Shown one piece after another: positions 20,920 through 30,458 of a DNA stretch of 64,000 nucleotides. The DNA comes from Alphaproteobacteria bacterium (GTDB lineage Bacteria > Pseudomonadota > Alphaproteobacteria > Rhodospirillales > WMHbin7), in the NCBI GenBank assembly GCA_015232335.1, contig JADFZV010000013.1, positions 1 through 64,000 on the forward strand. The letters are read 5' to 3'. Below the pieces are notes generated by a model, which ran no database searches, was not told where the DNA came from, and was given only the letters and a program-made list of their open reading frames with translations. The position numbers and the translations under genes were made by a program. Numbering within the stretch: position 1 is the stretch's first letter; each line of letters opens with the position of its first letter.

Positions 20920-21500
20920 CGAAAACCCGCAGCCTTGAGCAAGGCATTGGTTTCATAAAGCGCCAACCCGACGACATTGGAATAAGAGCCGGAAAGAAAC
21001 GAAACGAAAGCCGCGGCCCGACCCTGTATGGCATAGCCGCCCGCTTTGCCCTCGCCCTCGCCCGACGCCACATAGTCGGCGACTTCCACCTTGTCGAGAC
21101 GCTTGAAGGTAACGGTGGTGGTCACCAGACGATCCCAATGCCGCCCCCCGGGGCCCAGCAGGCAGATGCCACCCAGAACCTTGTGGCGGCGCCCGGAGAG
21201 AAGGGCAAGACACTCGGCCACCATTTCAGGCGTTTGTGCCTTGGGCAGAATGCGCCGACCCAAAGCCACCACCGTATCTGCCGCCAGCACGAAGGACTGA
21301 GGGTGGCGGGCGGCGGTCAGACAGGCCTTTTCCTGGGCAAGCCTACGGGCATGGGTCTGGGGCAGTTCGTTCTTAAGGACGGATTCATCACAATCCGCCG
21401 GATCAACCTGGTCGGGACGGATTCCCATCTGCGCCAAAAGGTCCAGCCTGCGCGGCGAGGACGAAGCCAGAATCAAGGGGGGGAGGAGGCTCTTGCGCAT
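20916..21500 (-). CDS. maf: Maf family nucleotide pyrophosphatase
   Basis: LILASSSPRRLDLLAQMGI; VLAADTVVALGRRILPK; GGYAIQGRAAAFVSFLSGSYSNVVGLALYE. Confidence 0.95.
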   Translation of the reverse strand: MRKSLLPPLILASSSPRRLDLLAQMGIRPDQVDPADCDESVLKNELPQTHARRLAQEKACLTAARHPQSFVLAADTVVALGRRILPKAQTPEMVAECLALLSGRRHKVLGGICLLGPGGRHWDRLVTTTVTFKRLDKVEVADYVASGEGEGKAGGYAIQGRAAAFVSFLSGSYSNVVGLALYETNALLKAAGFR

Positions 21501-21589
21501 CTGCGTCTTCCTTCGTCATCCGGCCTCCCTAGGCGGGGATAAAAGCGCTCCTTGATGCTTCCTACAACTGCCTGGGTCAAGAGGAATCC

Positions 21590-23284
21590 TTGTTTTTCGG
21601 GGGGCTCTGGTTCAGGATGGTCCGGGATACGAGAGGTATGGGGGACGTCATGTTTCAGACAGCAGAACTTGGACAGAAGGTTTCAAGGGAAGATTTCGAC
21701 CGCATTTCGCAAGATTTGCGCGCGGAACTCCTGGCCCTGCAAATGGAGCTGAGAAGCGCCGATTTTCCAGTCATTCTGGTTTTTGCGGGCGTCGATGGCG
21801 GAGGCAAGGGCGAGACGGTCAATCTTTTGAACGAGTGGATGGACCCCCGCTGGATCGCGACCCGGGCCTACGGCGCCCCCTCTGACGAAGAGCGTGAGCG
21901 GCCCTACTATTGGCGCTTCTGGCGCGACCTGCCGCCCAAGGGCCAGATTGGCCTGTTCCTCAGCAGTTGGTATTCCCACCCCATCAACAGCCATGTCCAC
22001 AAGGACATCTCGACACCAGAGTTCGACACCCAGCTTGACCGCATTCTGGCCTTCGAAAAGACGCTGGCCGACGATGGCGCGCTGATCTTGAAGTTCTGGC
22101 TGCACTTAAGCAAATCCGCCCAGAAGCGCCGCCTGAAGTCGCTGGAAAAGGACCCGCTGCAAAAATGGCGCGTCACCAAGCAAGATTGGAAGAACTGGAA
22201 GAGTTACGACCGCTTCATCGACAGCGCCGAGCGCGCCCTGCGCAAGACCAGCACCGGACATGCGCCCTGGGAAATCGTGGAAGGCGAGGATGGACGGTTC
22301 AGGGGCTTGAGCGTACTGACCCTGGTTCGCGATGGCATTCGAAAGCACATGGCCGAGCGCATCGCCAAGCGCAAGATGATCGCCGAACTGGCGGCAGAGG
22401 CCAAGGCCAAGCGCGAAGCGGAACTGGCCCAGGTTCATAGCCAAAGAAAGACATTGGAGAAAAAGGCCAAGGCGGCAACCACCAAAAGCAAGGGCAAAGC
22501 CAAGACCAAGGAGACAAAAGCGGCTCAGGCAGAATCGGTTGCCCTGACCCCGCAGGGCCGCTTGCAGCCGCGCACCGTTCTCAGTGCGCTTGACCCTAAT
22601 CTGAAGATCGACAAGAAGGAATATGGGCTGGCCCTCAAGAAGGCACGGGCAGAACTGGCCGTGCTTTACCGCCAAGCCAAGGCGCGGGGCATTTCCACGC
22701 TGCTGGTCTTCGAAGGCTGGGACGCCGCTGGCAAGGGAGGCGCTATCCGCCGCCTGACCGCCGGTCTCGACGCCCGCGATTACCGGGTGACGCCAATCGC
22801 CGCCCCCACCGACGAGGAACGTGCCCAGCATTACCTGTGGCGCTTCTGGCGCCATATTCCAAGGGCAGGGCGCGTCACCATCTTTGACCGCAGTTGGTAT
22901 GGCCGCGTCCTAGTCGAACGTGTCGAAGGCTTTGCCGCGACGCAAGACTGGCAGCGCGCCTTCGCCGAGATCAACGATTTCGAAGAACAGATCAGCCTGC
23001 ACGGCACCGTGCTGGCCAAGTTCTGGGTGCATATCACCAAGGAAGAGCAGTACCGGCGCTTCAAGGAGCGCGAGACCATCGCCTACAAGAAATGGAAGCT
23101 GACCGACGAGGATTGGCGCAACCGCGCCAAGTGGGACGATTACGAAATCGCGGTCAATGAATTGGTGGAACGCACCAGTTCGCGCACGGCGCCTTGGATT
23201 CTGGTCGAGGGCAATGACAAAAGCTATGCCCGCATCAAAATCATCCAGTCGGTCTGCGACCTGCTAAGGAAACGCTTGGAATAG
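21590..23284 (+). CDS. pap: Polyphosphate:AMP phosphotransferase (tandem PPK2 domains); start may be the internal MGDVMFQT or MFQT Met
   Basis: Two PPK2 modules: FAGVDGGGKGETVNLLNEWMDPR ... YYWRFWRDLPPKG and FEGWDAAGKGGAIRRLTAGLDARDYRV ... YLWRFWRHIPRAGRVTIFDRSWYGRVLVERVEG. Confidence 0.92.
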   Translation: MFFGGLWFRMVRDTRGMGDVMFQTAELGQKVSREDFDRISQDLRAELLALQMELRSADFPVILVFAGVDGGGKGETVNLLNEWMDPRWIATRAYGAPSDEERERPYYWRFWRDLPPKGQIGLFLSSWYSHPINSHVHKDISTPEFDTQLDRILAFEKTLADDGALILKFWLHLSKSAQKRRLKSLEKDPLQKWRVTKQDWKNWKSYDRFIDSAERALRKTSTGHAPWEIVEGEDGRFRGLSVLTLVRDGIRKHMAERIAKRKMIAELAAEAKAKREAELAQVHSQRKTLEKKAKAATTKSKGKAKTKETKAAQAESVALTPQGRLQPRTVLSALDPNLKIDKKEYGLALKKARAELAVLYRQAKARGISTLLVFEGWDAAGKGGAIRRLTAGLDARDYRVTPIAAPTDEERAQHYLWRFWRHIPRAGRVTIFDRSWYGRVLVERVEGFAATQDWQRAFAEINDFEEQISLHGTVLAKFWVHITKEEQYRRFKERETIAYKKWKLTDEDWRNRAKWDDYEIAVNELVERTSSRTAPWILVEGNDKSYARIKIIQSVCDLLRKRLE

Positions 23285-23312
23285 GAGAGGGGCTGAAAAA
23301 AGCCAGCCCCCC

Positions 23313-23600
23313 CTACCCCTCGGCCTTGGCTTCCTCGCCCGCCTTGGCGCGCCGAGGCACGGTTTTGGGATCGGCCGTCATGGGGCGATAGATTTCCACC
23401 CTGGCCCCCTCTTCAAGCACGGCCTCCAGCGTGGAGGCCTTGCCGAAAACGCCCACCTTCTGGCTGGCCAGATCGATCTCGGGAAACTGCTTCAAGATTC
23501 CCGACTTCTCGATGGCGTCCTTGATCGTGGCCCCTTCGGGCAGATCGACATTCAGCCAAAGCTGACGGGCTGGCGTTGCGTAGGCGACTCCGACTTTCAT
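23313..23600 (-). CDS. rnfH: RnfH family ubiquitin-like protein
   Basis: MKVGVAYATPARQLWLNVDLPEGATIKDAIEKSGILKQFPEIDLASQKVGVFGK; at the end of the rnf cluster. Confidence 0.88.
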   Translation of the reverse strand: MKVGVAYATPARQLWLNVDLPEGATIKDAIEKSGILKQFPEIDLASQKVGVFGKASTLEAVLEEGARVEIYRPMTADPKTVPRRAKAGEEAKAEG

Positions 23601-23613
23601 GTTCAGTTCCCCC

Positions 23614-24288
23614 TCAGCCCACGCTATGCGCGCCGGCCATCTGGATCTGCTTGCCCATCGCCAGATCAAGCTTGCGCTTGGCGGCGATCAGCAGGCCCGT
23701 CGCCAGGAAGCCGCCCGGCGGCAGGATCATCATCAGCACGGCGGCATCTTCCGGGAAGATACGGGTCTCCAGAACCTTGAAGGCCGGGCCCAACAGCAGC
23801 GAAGCATCGGCAAACAGGGTGCCAGCGCCCGAAATTTCGCGCATGGCGCCGATCACGGTCAGGGCCAGGGTGAAGCCAGCCCCCATGAACAGCCCGTCCA
23901 TGAAGGAGGGAATGACCGGCTCCCTGGAGGCAAAGACTTCCAGGCGTCCCAGGGGCAGACAGTTCGAGACGATCAGGGGAATGAACAGGCCCAGCACTTT
24001 GTAAAGCTCGTGCATCCAGGCATTACAGGTCAGATCGACCAGGGTGACCATGGCCGCCACGATCAGGATATAGACGGGAATGCGCACTTCCTGCGTGATG
24101 TAATTGCGAAACAAGGCCACGAAAAAGTTCGAAGCCGCCATCACCAGCATGGTGGCAACCCCCATGCCAAAGCCGTTGGTGGCGCTGGTGGTCATGGCCA
24201 TGGTCGGACACATGCCCAGCAACTGGCACAGGACGCCGTTATTTTCCCAAAGACCATCCTTGATGATGGTGCTGTATTTGGTGGACAT
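23614..24288 (-). CDS. rnfE: Electron transport complex subunit RnfE
   Basis: NGVLCQLLGMCPTMAMTTSATNGFGMGVATMLVMAASNFFVALFRNYI. Confidence 0.94.
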   Translation of the reverse strand: MSTKYSTIIKDGLWENNGVLCQLLGMCPTMAMTTSATNGFGMGVATMLVMAASNFFVALFRNYITQEVRIPVYILIVAAMVTLVDLTCNAWMHELYKVLGLFIPLIVSNCLPLGRLEVFASREPVIPSFMDGLFMGAGFTLALTVIGAMREISGAGTLFADASLLLGPAFKVLETRIFPEDAAVLMMILPPGGFLATGLLIAAKRKLDLAMGKQIQMAGAHSVG

Positions 24289-24899
24289 CAGTGCGCCTCC
24301 AGCAATTTCGGCTTGTTGGCAGAAAAGAATTCCAGGCCCTTGCGAATGCCGGTCACCACGGCCCTAGGCGTGATGGTAGCACCCGAGAACTGATCGAACT
24401 GGCCGCCATCCTTTTTCACTTTCCACATGGCGGGCAGCGGATTGTTGATCGAAAGCCCGTTGAACTGCAAAATCCAGGGGCCTTTCTTCGGGTCGATCTT
24501 GTCGCCCAGGCCCGGCGTTTCCTTATGCTGGACGGCGCGCACACCCAGAATCTTGCCCTCAGGATCAACGCCCATGATGATCTTGATCTGCCCGGCATAG
24601 CCCTGTCCGTAGGTCTCATAGGCAACGCCGGTCACCTGGCCCGCCTTGGTGGCGCGGAAAATCTTGCGCTCCTTGCCGTCCTCGCCCGCGATCATGATCG
24701 TATCCAGCGCCGGATTGTTGTCGTAGATCGCAGGCGGCAACACCTGAACCAGCGAATTTTGCAAATCCTCGATTCGGCGCTGCTTGATCGGCTCGTCGGT
24801 AAACAGATCGGTAAAGGCCAGCAGGGCTCCAAAGCCCGTGCTGAAGGCCGCCAGAATCAGGGCGTGGACATAGGTCGGCTTGCCGCTGTTGTAACTCAT
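24288..24899 (-). CDS. rnfG: Electron transport complex subunit RnfG
   Basis: FMN-binding region GYAGQIKIIMGVDPEGKILGVRAVQHKETPGLGDKI; FSGATITPRAVVTGIRKGLEFF. Confidence 0.94.
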   Translation of the reverse strand: MSYNSGKPTYVHALILAAFSTGFGALLAFTDLFTDEPIKQRRIEDLQNSLVQVLPPAIYDNNPALDTIMIAGEDGKERKIFRATKAGQVTGVAYETYGQGYAGQIKIIMGVDPEGKILGVRAVQHKETPGLGDKIDPKKGPWILQFNGLSINNPLPAMWKVKKDGGQFDQFSGATITPRAVVTGIRKGLEFFSANKPKLLEAH

Positions 24900-25975
24900 T
24901 TGCTGTCCCCCCTGACCGACAACGGCTCGCCCTTGCTGGTGCGGCCGAAGGCGCGCGGGCGGATATGGTGGTCAATCACCGGCGTCAGCGCATTCATCAA
25001 AAGAACGGCAAAGGCGACACCTTCGGGATAACCGGCGAAAGAGCGGATGATCCAGATCAGGAATCCGCAGCCCATGCCATAGGCCAACTGGCCCATCTTG
25101 GACACCGGCGAGGTGACGTAATCGGTAGCGATGAAAAAGGCCCCCAGGAAGGTAGCACCCGCGAAGAGGTGGAAAACGCCGCCGGGAAAGCGTTCCGGAG
25201 CGAAGAAATTGGCGATGCTGGCGCAAACGAACAGCGTGCCCATGAGGCCCACCGGCGTATGCCAGGAGATGACGCCGCGAACCATCAGGAACAAGCCGCC
25301 CAGCAGAATCAGAATGGCCGACGTCTCGCCGAAGCTGCCGATATGCATGCCGGTGATCATGTTGGTCAGATCAAACACCTGAGGCAGGGATTCGGTGACC
25401 GGAACTCCCTTGGTCAGCTCGGTCTTGACATGCCCCAGCGCCGAAGCGGCGCTGATCGCGTCCATGTTCTTAAAGCCGCCGAAGACCATGCCCAGACTAT
25501 CGATGAAGCCCGGAGCCCCCTCCGAGAACAGCGGCTTAGGCGGCACGAAGGCGGTCATTTGCACGGGGAAGGAAACCAGAAGCCCCACGCGCCCGACCAT
25601 GGCGGGGTTGAAAACATTCTGGCCCAGGCCGCCGTAGATATGTTTGGCCAGCACGATGGCCAGGAGGGCACCCAGCACGCCAATCCACCAGGGCGTCCAG
25701 GGTGGCAGACTCATGGCAAGCAGCCAGCCGGTGAGTGCTGCCGAGCCATCGAACAAGGTGGCCTTCACGGGCCGGTTCTGCCAGGCCAGACAGATCGCCT
25801 CGAAGCCGAGGCAGGCGCCGACGGTGATCAGGAACATGAAAAGGGCGGGCCAGCCGAACAGCCAGACATTGAACAACGTGGCGGGCAGCAAGGCCACCAG
25901 CACCGTGATCATGGTCTTCGAAACGCTGCTGGGGGCGTGACCGAAGGGTCCGCTTTTTTCGATGGTCACGCTCAT
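24896..25975 (-). CDS. rnfD: Electron transport complex subunit RnfD
   Basis: GGLGQNVFNPAMVGRVGLLVSFPVQMT; FFIATDYVTSPVSKMGQLAYGMGCGFLIWIIRSFAGYPEGVAFAVLLMNALTPVIDHHIRPR. Confidence 0.94.
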   Translation of the reverse strand: MSVTIEKSGPFGHAPSSVSKTMITVLVALLPATLFNVWLFGWPALFMFLITVGACLGFEAICLAWQNRPVKATLFDGSAALTGWLLAMSLPPWTPWWIGVLGALLAIVLAKHIYGGLGQNVFNPAMVGRVGLLVSFPVQMTAFVPPKPLFSEGAPGFIDSLGMVFGGFKNMDAISAASALGHVKTELTKGVPVTESLPQVFDLTNMITGMHIGSFGETSAILILLGGLFLMVRGVISWHTPVGLMGTLFVCASIANFFAPERFPGGVFHLFAGATFLGAFFIATDYVTSPVSKMGQLAYGMGCGFLIWIIRSFAGYPEGVAFAVLLMNALTPVIDHHIRPRAFGRTSKGEPLSVRGDSK

Positions 25976-27471
25976 GCGCCGGGCCTGTTGTCAGCGGGTG
26001 GTGGGGAGGCGGCTTCGGCTTCGGCTGCCGCTTTCGCCTTGGCGGCGGCGGCAGCAGCAGCAGCGGCCTTCTTGGCGGCGGCCGCCTTTTCAAGGCGGGC
26101 ATTCCTGGCCTCGGCCAGATTTTTCACGCGATCCAGGCGCCGCTTCTCGCGATCCTGTGCATTCAACATGCCCTTGGCGAAGTTGAAATAATGCACCAGC
26201 GGAATGTGCGAGGGGCAGATATAGGAGCAACTGCCGCAGGAAACGCAATCCATCACGCCCAAATGCGCCGCCTGATCCAGATGATCCTTGCGGATGACAG
26301 CCGCCATCTCGACCGGCACCAGTCCGCAGGGGCAAATGGTCACACAGGTCCCGCAACGAATGCAGGGGCTGGCCGGACGTTCGTTCACTTCTTCCGCCGT
26401 CAGCGCCAGGATGCCCGACATGCCCTTGACCACGGGCACATCAAGGCCTGGCAGCGGCTGACCCATCATCGGGCCGCCATTGACGAAGCGCTTGGCCGGT
26501 TTGGTCAGGCCGCCGCAGAAGGCAACCAGATCGGAAAGCTTGGTGCCGATCAGCACGTCGATGTTTTTAGGCTCGGGGAGTGCGCCGCCGCTGACCGTCA
26601 CCACGCGCCCGATCAGCGGGCGGCCATGACGCACGGCGTGATGCACAGCCCTTGCGGTGGCGACATTCTGCACCACCACGCCCAGATCGGCGGTCAGCTT
26701 GCGGGCCGGCGTTTCAAGCCCGGTGATGGCCTGGGTCAAATGGCGCTCGGAGCCCATGGGATACTGCACGGGAACGCCGATCACCTCGACGCCCGCATGG
26801 CCACTGGCCGCTTCGGTCATGATCTTCTTGGCTTCGGGCTTGTTGTCTTCGATAGCAATCACAACGCGCCCTGCCCCCAGCGTGTGGGCCATGATGCGCG
26901 CCCCATCGATGATCTCGGCTGCATGCTCACGCATCAAGCGGTCGTCGCAGGTGAGGTAAGGCTCGCACTCGGCGCCGTTCAGCAGCAAGGTGTGAATCTT
27001 GAGCTGGGTGCCCAGGTTCAGCTTGACCGGGGTCGGGAAGGCCGCACCACCCATGCCGACGATGCCCGCCCAGGCGACGCGGGCGCGGATTTCGTCGGGC
27101 GAGGCGGCAAAGGGATCAGCGATGGGCTGGGGCAGATCGCCCACCCATTCATCCTTGCCGTCGCTTTCCAGAACCACGGTCAGTTGCGGCAAGCCCGAAG
27201 GATGCGGCGCCGTGATCTCGGCAATGGCCGCGATGCGCCCCGAGGTCGGCGCATGCTGGGGTGCTGAAACAGCGCCCTGGCCCTTGGCCAGCATCTGGCC
27301 CTTCTTGACCTGATCGCCTTCCTTGACCACCACCTCGGCCGGAGCGCCAATATGCTGCTGAAGCGGGATATAGAGCGTGGCAGGCAGCGGAAAGGAGACG
27401 ATGGCCTTCTCGCTGGTACGTTCCTTGCGGTAATCGGGATGAATGCCGCCGCGGATGGAAAACAGTTTCAT
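25972..27471 (-). CDS. rnfC: Electron transport complex subunit RnfC
   Basis: MKLFSIRGGIHPDYRKERTSEKAIV; VGMGGAAFPTPVKLNL; CIRCGTCVTICPCGLVP and CVSCGSCSYICPSHIPLVHYF; Ala-rich tail. Confidence 0.95.
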   Translation of the reverse strand: MKLFSIRGGIHPDYRKERTSEKAIVSFPLPATLYIPLQQHIGAPAEVVVKEGDQVKKGQMLAKGQGAVSAPQHAPTSGRIAAIAEITAPHPSGLPQLTVVLESDGKDEWVGDLPQPIADPFAASPDEIRARVAWAGIVGMGGAAFPTPVKLNLGTQLKIHTLLLNGAECEPYLTCDDRLMREHAAEIIDGARIMAHTLGAGRVVIAIEDNKPEAKKIMTEAASGHAGVEVIGVPVQYPMGSERHLTQAITGLETPARKLTADLGVVVQNVATARAVHHAVRHGRPLIGRVVTVSGGALPEPKNIDVLIGTKLSDLVAFCGGLTKPAKRFVNGGPMMGQPLPGLDVPVVKGMSGILALTAEEVNERPASPCIRCGTCVTICPCGLVPVEMAAVIRKDHLDQAAHLGVMDCVSCGSCSYICPSHIPLVHYFNFAKGMLNAQDREKRRLDRVKNLAEARNARLEKAAAAKKAAAAAAAAAKAKAAAEAEAASPPPADNRPGA

Positions 27472-27472
27472 G

Positions 27473-28012
27473 TCAGTGCACCGCTGTCGCGTCGTCGGGT
27501 TTGTGCCAGTGCCAAGAACTTAGCGTGACCGGAACGCTGACCATCTTGATGGCCTCGGTCGGACAGATGTCGAAGCATTTTTTGCAGCCGTGGCATTCCT
27601 GCTTGATCACGGTATGCATCTGCTTGGCAGCACCCACGATGGCGTCAACCGAGCATTCGCCCAGGCAGCGCATGCAGCCGATGCACAGGCTCTCGTCAAC
27701 CACGGCATATTGCTGGACCTGCTCTTCATGATCGTCCATGTCGGGTGTCACGCCCAGCTTTTTGGCCAGCGCCTCGATGACCGGCTTGCCGCCCGGAGCA
27801 CAGGCCGTGATCAAGGCCTCGCCCTTGGCAAGGGCTGCCGCATACTGGCCGCAGCCGACATAGCCGCACTGGCCGCACTGCGCACCCGGCAGCATGCCCA
27901 AAAGCTCGACCTCAAGCGGGTTTTCCTCGACGGCCAGAAGCTTGGCGGCAACGCCCAGAAGACCGCCGAGCGCGGCGCCCATCACTGCAACACTTCCGAT
28001 GGCTAGCAACAT
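27473..28012 (-). CDS. rnfB: Electron transport complex subunit RnfB
   Basis: LPGAQCGQCGYVGCGQYAAALAKGEA; CIGCMRCLGECSVDAIVGA; CHGCKKCFDICPTEAIKM. Confidence 0.95.
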   Translation of the reverse strand: MLLAIGSVAVMGAALGGLLGVAAKLLAVEENPLEVELLGMLPGAQCGQCGYVGCGQYAAALAKGEALITACAPGGKPVIEALAKKLGVTPDMDDHEEQVQQYAVVDESLCIGCMRCLGECSVDAIVGAAKQMHTVIKQECHGCKKCFDICPTEAIKMVSVPVTLSSWHWHKPDDATAVH

Positions 28013-28024
28013 TCGCTACGTCTC

Positions 28025-28606
28025 CTAATTGGCGGCCATGCCGGAAAAGCCCATGAAAGCCAGGGCCAGCAGGCTTGCCGTCACGAAACCCACGGGGGGG
28101 CCTGCAAACAGGCGAGGCACATCGCACATCGCCAGCCGCTCGCGCAGGCCCGCCAGCATGGCCAGCGCCAGACTGAAACCGATCGAGGAGGCAAACGAGA
28201 AAACCGTGCCGATCATAAAGCCCTGATGCCCTTCGACGATCAGCAGAGCCACGCCCAGCACGGCGCAGTTGGTGGTGATCAGGGGCAGATAGATGCCCAG
28301 CATCTGGAACAAGGGCGGCGAGATCTTGCGCACCGACATTTCGGTAAACTGCACGGCGGTGGCGATGACCAGAATGAAGGTGAAGGTGCGCAGATATTCC
28401 AACTCGTAGGGTAGCAGCAGATAATTCTCGAGAATCCAGTTGCCCATCGAGGAAACGGTGATGACGAAGGTGGTGGCCATACCCATGCCAATCGCCGTAT
28501 CGACCTTGGTCGTAACGCCCATGAACGAGCACAGGCCCAGGAAGCGGGCCAGCACGACATTGTTGACCAATGCAGCGCCAACGATGACCAGAACGATTTC
28601 TTGCAT
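28025..28606 (-). CDS. rnfA: Electron transport complex subunit RnfA
   Basis: VNNVVLARFLGLCSFMGVTTKVDTAIGMGMATTFVITVSSMGNWILENYLLLPYELEYLRTFTFILVIA. Confidence 0.95.
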   Translation of the reverse strand: MQEIVLVIVGAALVNNVVLARFLGLCSFMGVTTKVDTAIGMGMATTFVITVSSMGNWILENYLLLPYELEYLRTFTFILVIATAVQFTEMSVRKISPPLFQMLGIYLPLITTNCAVLGVALLIVEGHQGFMIGTVFSFASSIGFSLALAMLAGLRERLAMCDVPRLFAGPPVGFVTASLLALAFMGFSGMAAN

Positions 28607-28616
28607 CCAACGCTCC

Positions 28617-29117
28617 CTAGTTCAACTGGCACGACTCGCTCTGCGCCGGCGACGGCGCATGGCGAAGATAGATCGGAGTAAGCTCACCCTTGGCGGACAG
28701 GCTTTTCGCCCTTAAGCGCGCCAGCAGCAGCCCCAGGGCCAAACCGGCCAGAGTGGCCAGAATGGTGACGCCGTCGCCATAGCCCAGCAGATGCGCCGTG
28801 GTGCCGCCGCCCAGCAACGTTACCAAGGGAATGGCGTAGGCGGTCATCGAAGCCCTGACCAGCATACTTTCCTGGACGCCCACGACGACGCGGTCGCCGA
28901 CCTTCAATTCATGCACATTGTCGAGCGGGAAACGTCTGGCATGCAGGCGCGAGCCGAAGACATCGGCGCCACAGACCTGCGACGAGGCGCAGCCGCCGCA
29001 GGACGTGGTTTGCTCGGGCTCAAGCCAAGCCACCGCTCCTTGGATCGAAACAACCTTCGCCAATCCTTCGACGGCGGCGTAGTTGCTGGGATCGGGAAGA
29101 TCGTCCTCGGCCTGCAT
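28617..29117 (-). CDS. rseC: RseC/MucC-family protein
   Basis: GAVAWLEPEQTTSCGGCASSQVCGADVF; KVGDRVVVGVQESMLVRASMTAYAIPLVTLLGG with two TM segments. Confidence 0.82.
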   Translation of the reverse strand: MQAEDDLPDPSNYAAVEGLAKVVSIQGAVAWLEPEQTTSCGGCASSQVCGADVFGSRLHARRFPLDNVHELKVGDRVVVGVQESMLVRASMTAYAIPLVTLLGGGTTAHLLGYGDGVTILATLAGLALGLLLARLRAKSLSAKGELTPIYLRHAPSPAQSESCQLN

Positions 29118-30115
29118 TATGCTTCCACCTTCTGAACCACGCCCTCTGGCGTGACAAACAGCGCCATTTCGCCACCGGCAGCGCGCAGGAGCGACTGGCG
29201 CTTGGCGGGAGCGGTAAGCAGCATGGCCGTGGACAGGCCATCGGCAACGGCGGCACGGCTGGCCACCACGGAAACGCCCAGCAGGGCGGGCGCCGTGGCG
29301 CCGGTACGCGGATCGATCAGATGCGTGAACTTGCCAGCGTCATCGAACAAGGTTCCATAGCCACCGGAAGTGGAGACGCACTTGTCGACCAACTCGATTT
29401 CAGTCACCGCCTGAGCCGGATTGGCCGGATTGGCAATGCCGATGCGCCAGGCCGATCCATCGGGCTTGGCCGCGAGCGCCCTAGGCTCGCCCATATCGAC
29501 CAGCATCTGGGAGAATCCGTGGCTTTTCAGCACATCGGCCACGCGGTCAGTGATGAAGCCCTGAGCACCGCTATTCAGCGTCAGCCCCATGCCCGGATGC
29601 AGGAAAGCGACGGAGCCCTTGGCCTGGTCAATCTCGACCTTGTCCCAGCCAACCAGGGCCAGGGCTTCGTCGATGGCGCGGGCCGAAGGACCGTTGGGAT
29701 CGGGATTTGAGCTGGTGAAATGGCGAAAATAGGTCTGCCACAGGGGCTGAATGGTCGGGTCGTAAACGCCCTCGCTCAACTGGGCCAGGGAAAGAGCGCG
29801 GGTGAGCAACTCGATGAATTCCTTGGGCGCATTCTCGACCCGCCCCTCGCGGTTCAGGGTGGCAAGGACCGTGTCAGCGCGATAGACGCTGAAGATGGCT
29901 TCAAGCCTTGCCAACTCGGCCAAGCCCGCCTCGATGGCGGCATGGGCCTTCGCCTCGTCCTTATGATAAAGGGAGATGCTGGCCGGAGCGCCCAGGGCCG
30001 TGCCTTCCCAGCGCACCAGTTTGGCATCGGCCCTTGACGCCGTCATCAGAAGCGGCAGACCGGCGGCTGCGGCAAGCACCGTAAGAGCGCGGCGGCGGGT
30101 GAACGTGACGGCCAT
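29117..30115 (-). CDS. apbE: FAD:protein FMN transferase
   Basis: MAVTFTRRRALTVLAAAAGLPLL signal/Tat-like; LNSGAQGFITDRVADVLKSHGFSQMLVDMGEPRAL; STSGGYGTLFDDAGKFTHLIDPRTG. Confidence 0.92.
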   Translation of the reverse strand: MAVTFTRRRALTVLAAAAGLPLLMTASRADAKLVRWEGTALGAPASISLYHKDEAKAHAAIEAGLAELARLEAIFSVYRADTVLATLNREGRVENAPKEFIELLTRALSLAQLSEGVYDPTIQPLWQTYFRHFTSSNPDPNGPSARAIDEALALVGWDKVEIDQAKGSVAFLHPGMGLTLNSGAQGFITDRVADVLKSHGFSQMLVDMGEPRALAAKPDGSAWRIGIANPANPAQAVTEIELVDKCVSTSGGYGTLFDDAGKFTHLIDPRTGATAPALLGVSVVASRAAVADGLSTAMLLTAPAKRQSLLRAAGGEMALFVTPEGVVQKVEA

Positions 30116-30458
30116 AAAGACGACTCCTTCGCAGCACGAAAAGATCGGCAAGATTAGTGGTGGCTGCCCCCCTCGCCAAGCACTTTTTGCATTGCACACG
30201 CAAAAGGCGGATCGGGCTTGCTGCACCTGCGTTTGAACCATATTGTCGTATGCAGGCCTTAGCAAGAACAAATATTTCTAAATTTGGCCTTACTACGCAA
30301 AAAAGCCACCCGAAACGCCGATGGCGGGTTGCCTTCCACCACCCCTTTTGGCAGTGCGGGACGGCCCTTTAGTGCGGTGCAATATTAGACTGGGCGCAGG
30401 TAATCCTTTTGAATCAGCCCGCTTGCTCTTTTGGCCTTCGGCATGACTGAATGCAGCC

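Noticed and set aside
30116-30458. Possible sigma-54 promoter upstream of apbE/rnf
   Set aside because: Checked both strands for GG-N10-GC patterns; TTGGCGAGGGGGGCAGC has wrong spacing.
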